In this document: piece after piece, positions 62,122-64,000 of the stretch
How the letters are laid out: each line of letters starts with the position of its first letter
How positions within the stretch are numbered: position 1 is the first letter of the stretch
From: Bog-756 sp963704615
GTDB lineage: Bacteria > Actinomycetota > Acidimicrobiia > Acidimicrobiales > RAAP-2
Direction: 5' to 3'
Length of the DNA: 64,000 nucleotides
Assembly (NCBI GenBank): GCA_963704615.1
Contig: OY969923.1
Coordinates: forward strand, 3,162,001-3,226,000
The notes under the pieces: model-generated
Database searches by the model: none
The model's input: only the letters and a program-made list of their open reading frames with translations
Told to the model about the DNA's origin: nothing
Program-made: the position numbers and the translations under genes

Positions 62122-63018
62122 CTAATCGGTGTCGAAGGCGTAGCCGGCAAGCCAAGAGTGCCGCGAGATGGTCTCGTCAACCATCGCGATCTGTTCGTCG
62201 GACCACGTCACTGAGTGCCGCGACATGCGGGGAGACGGCCACACTGTCGAAGCGCATCCGTCAAGGTACGCCTGGTCGGCGTTCACGCCTAAGAACCGGC
62301 AGGCTCGATCAAGCACCGTTTTCGGTTCGGACACGAGCTCCTCATGTCGGGTATCGAGGAGTTCGTCAGCTCCCAGATGAGGGCGAACAACGGCCAGGTT
62401 CTTGCTCCACATTTCGAACCATCGGATGGCCTCAGGAAGCCTCGGATCTCCTCCACGAGCTCCGAAGCGGGCGGTGGTGGCGATAATGTCAAAGGGGTTG
62501 CGGCTGTGCTGGATGACTCGGATCGGAATTCCGGTTATGTGGCGCATTCGATCGAGCAACGAGATATCGCCTGCCAGCCGAAATCCCGTCGCTGCCCCCC
62601 GCTTGTCGCCGATGACGCGCAAGCGAGAAGCGACCCCGTGATGCCCGCCGGGTACCGTATAAGTGAAGTCTTTCTTGTCGTGTCCGAACACCTCGTCGTG
62701 CCACAGAATCAGAGCATAGAGTTGCCTCCTCCTGAAGCCGTGGTCGATATAGCGAAATGAATCAAGCTCGTTCGAGATCGCGATATCGGGGTGGGCGTCG
62801 AGGAGGCTGGCCAGAAGAGTGTGACCACTTCGTGCGTAGCCGATAAAAAAGCAAAATCGCTCAGGCTCCCTGATTCGATCGCGGTAGCGAACTTGCTCGA
62901 CCAGAGACCTCGAGTAGCTGGCCGCCCACTGGGGGACAGTGTTTGGAGGCCGCAGCCGACCTCTGCCAAGAACGCCCCTCCTGTGCCGTAGGCCAGACTC
63001 TTCTGCTGGCGCCTTCAT
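62122..63018 (-). CDS. PAPS-dependent sulfotransferase
   Basis: The 298-residue protein (ATG 63018) has the 5'-phosphosulfate-binding loop FFIGYARSGHTLLASLLDAHP and the 3'-phosphate-binding VIQHSRNPFDIIATT, with the acidic ELDSFRYIDH between. It transfers sulfate from PAPS to a hydroxyl, plausibly a glycan or lipid. The ATG overlaps the stop codon of the small upstream ORF (ATGA), so the two are coupled. Its frame is open upstream to 63093, but that part overlaps the small ORF. The UDP-sulfoquinovose synthase relic lies about 5 kb away. Confidence 0.88.
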   Translation of the reverse strand: MKAPAEESGLRHRRGVLGRGRLRPPNTVPQWAASYSRSLVEQVRYRDRIREPERFCFFIGYARSGHTLLASLLDAHPDIAISNELDSFRYIDHGFRRRQLYALILWHDEVFGHDKKDFTYTVPGGHHGVASRLRVIGDKRGAATGFRLAGDISLLDRMRHITGIPIRVIQHSRNPFDIIATTARFGARGGDPRLPEAIRWFEMWSKNLAVVRPHLGADELLDTRHEELVSEPKTVLDRACRFLGVNADQAYLDGCASTVWPSPRMSRHSVTWSDEQIAMVDETISRHSWLAGYAFDTD

Positions 63019-63287
63019 CGCAACACCGGCAGATCCGCGATGCCGCAGCCGAACCACTCGTCGACCAAGGGAGAGATTTGCCTCGTGTAACACCCCTTGA
63101 CCTGATCATGATTGGCCCGGGTAGAAATCCTCCACGCACGTCTACCCAGCTCCTTCACGACGTGACGCTTCCCGCTGAGCATCATTTGACCAGAGCTGGT
63201 GACAGAGATGCTCGCCTTGACTCCCTCCGACAGTGAACAGTGTCGTCGCACTTCCCGTGATAGCGCTAGCCACATCCGAAGCATCAT
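63015..63287 (-). CDS. Small unrecognised ORF coupled to the sulfotransferase
   Basis: Three lines of evidence support a real 90-residue gene here. An excellent GGAGGG sits five bases before the tandem ATGs at 63287 and 63284. The stop codon overlaps the sulfotransferase ATG (ATGA). Codon usage resembles the neighbours'. The protein (MMLRMWLALSREVRRH start, then SISVTSSGQMML, KELGRRAWRISTRANHDQ) ends FGCGIADLPVLR and has two cysteines. I do not recognise a family. Its coupling suggests a helper, leader or substrate of the sulfotransferase, but this is inference. Confidence 0.55.
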   Translation of the reverse strand: MMLRMWLALSREVRRHCSLSEGVKASISVTSSGQMMLSGKRHVVKELGRRAWRISTRANHDQVKGCYTRQISPLVDEWFGCGIADLPVLR

Positions 63288-63461
63288 ATTCCCTCCAACC
63301 TGCCGCGGAGACGCTTGACCGGCTGATGATCGAACCCGAACGCGAGACCGTTGCCATGTACCGCCGCGAATGCTCGTCACCGTCCGCACTCTTTGGAGCA
63401 CCCAAGGTGAAAGCCTCTTGGCTACTGGGGGCCGGGCACACCGAGACCTCCGTGCTCTAGA

Positions 63462-64000
63462 ATGCCAGCCGTGGGGATGAGCGCGAGGGGGAAGCTAGGC
63501 GGACTGGCGGTATCCATCGTCGTTGGAATGTTCATTGTGGCCACCCCTGGCATGAGCGGTGCATCCACGATGGGCTCGTCGCCAAGACCCACCGTTTCCT
63601 CGTTCGTTGCGAATCCAGAGACGGTCTTGAGCGATGGCGGAGAAGTCACCCTGTCGGCCAACGTCACGAACGCCACCAGCTGTACCTTCTCCTCCAACAA
63701 GCCGGTCTCAGGCCTCCCGACCACCATTCCCTGCGCGAACGGGGCTGTCGAGGAAGGCCTGACCTTGTTGGCCAATACGGGAAAGAGAGCGGCAAAGTAC
63801 AAGTTCAAATTGACGGTCGCCGGAAGTGCGACGGTCAAAGCGGACGCGACCGGTTCAGTGGCGACTCTGGTCTGTTCAAATATCCAACCTGACGCAAATC
63901 TACAAAAGTGCAGTCTGCCGGGCGTGATCCTGCCTGACGCAGACTTGCCCGGTGCCGTACTTGTTCGTGCCAATTTGGCCGGCGCAACGCTATCCGACGC
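63462..64000 (+). CDS. Secreted pentapeptide-repeat protein, 3' end cut off
   Basis: This frame runs to the window edge without a stop. ATG 63477 (MSARGKLGGLAV) or ATG 63462 opens a signal peptide (hydrophobic core to about residue 29). The next part (about 30-125) looks Ig-like or PKD-like: SSFVANPETVLSDGGEVTLSA with a cysteine pair at NATSCTF and TIPCANG. A pentapeptide-repeat region then starts (DANLQKCSLPGVILPDADLP, then GAVLVRANLAGATLSDA), whose A(N/D)LxG periodicity is clear. Such beta-helices mimic DNA or act as surface scaffolds. Its full length and role are unknown. Confidence 0.8.
   Translation, partial: MPAVGMSARGKLGGLAVSIVVGMFIVATPGMSGASTMGSSPRPTVSSFVANPETVLSDGGEVTLSANVTNATSCTFSSNKPVSGLPTTIPCANGAVEEGLTLLANTGKRAAKYKFKLTVAGSATVKADATGSVATLVCSNIQPDANLQKCSLPGVILPDADLPGAVLVRANLAGATLSD

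Noticed and set aside
1..64000. CRISPR arrays, insertion sequences, prophage genes, tRNA or rRNA genes
   Set aside because: I saw no regularly spaced repeats with unique spacers, no transposase or integrase, no capsid or tail genes, and no tRNA/rRNA-like sequence in any gap.

Overview
The window is GC-rich, densely packed double-stranded bacterial chromosome with mostly GTG/ATG starts and strong Shine-Dalgarno sites. Several gene families point to Actinomycetota: F420-type oxidoreductases (a luciferase-like one and a TIGR03668-type PPOX one), a mycothiol-type maleylpyruvate isomerase (MDMPI) relative, an AftD-type arabinofuranosyltransferase, an LCP cell-wall ligase and TIGR03083-like folds. 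The mix of DUF4331, Ig-like secreted proteins and AftD without mycolate genes suggests Acidimicrobiia or a neighbouring class; that placement is inference, not something the sequence proves.

Left part (0-13 kb): a MerR regulator sits downstream of a DHA2-type drug exporter with a MerR-like dyad in front of the pair. Then come a DUF998 membrane protein, a lipoprotein with an unclear start, and an unusual FtsH-like AAA+/M41 protein. A catalase-Fur/PerR pair follows, whose promoter carries a PerR-box-like dyad. Next are a two-gene operon of secreted proteins (a small cysteine-containing protein and a five-module Ig-like protein) ended by a perfect 20-bp terminator, a coiled-coil protein with a possible PemK/MazF-like C-terminus, and a divergent small acidic protein.

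Middle (13-34 kb): a minus-strand run of pdxH, acyl-CoA dehydrogenase, TesB-like thioesterase and an F420-type oxidoreductase; then a class V aminotransferase, a PPOX protein, DNA-3-methyladenine glycosylase I, cupin, FMN reductase, YjbQ, a second DHA2 exporter, two alpha/beta hydrolases, a sedolisin, a Tat-signal small protein with a DUF4331 protein, an FAD oxidoreductase, a KimA-like potassium permease, a zinc ribbon and an SRAP (YedK/HMCES) protein.

Right part (34-64 kb) is dominated by the cell envelope: an LCP ligase with an eight-fold octapeptide repeat, an IPT/TIG membrane protein, COG4705, an HTH protein, nitroreductase and TSUP exporter. From 40.8 kb a glycan island begins: GT2, a SAM methyltransferase, GT4 and AftD in one coupled run, followed by three paralogous polytopic membrane proteins with a glycosyltransferase-C-like luminal signature, FkbM and TylF-type methyltransferases, a GT-A-like protein, a frameshifted UDP-sulfoquinovose synthase (SQD1/SqdB), a sulfotransferase preceded by a translationally coupled small ORF, and an incomplete pentapeptide-repeat protein at the right edge. 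From about 50 kb the sequence is visibly less GC-rich and has longer non-coding gaps, which fits a variable, possibly transferred, surface-glycan region. I see no rRNA, tRNA, CRISPR array, insertion sequence or phage module.
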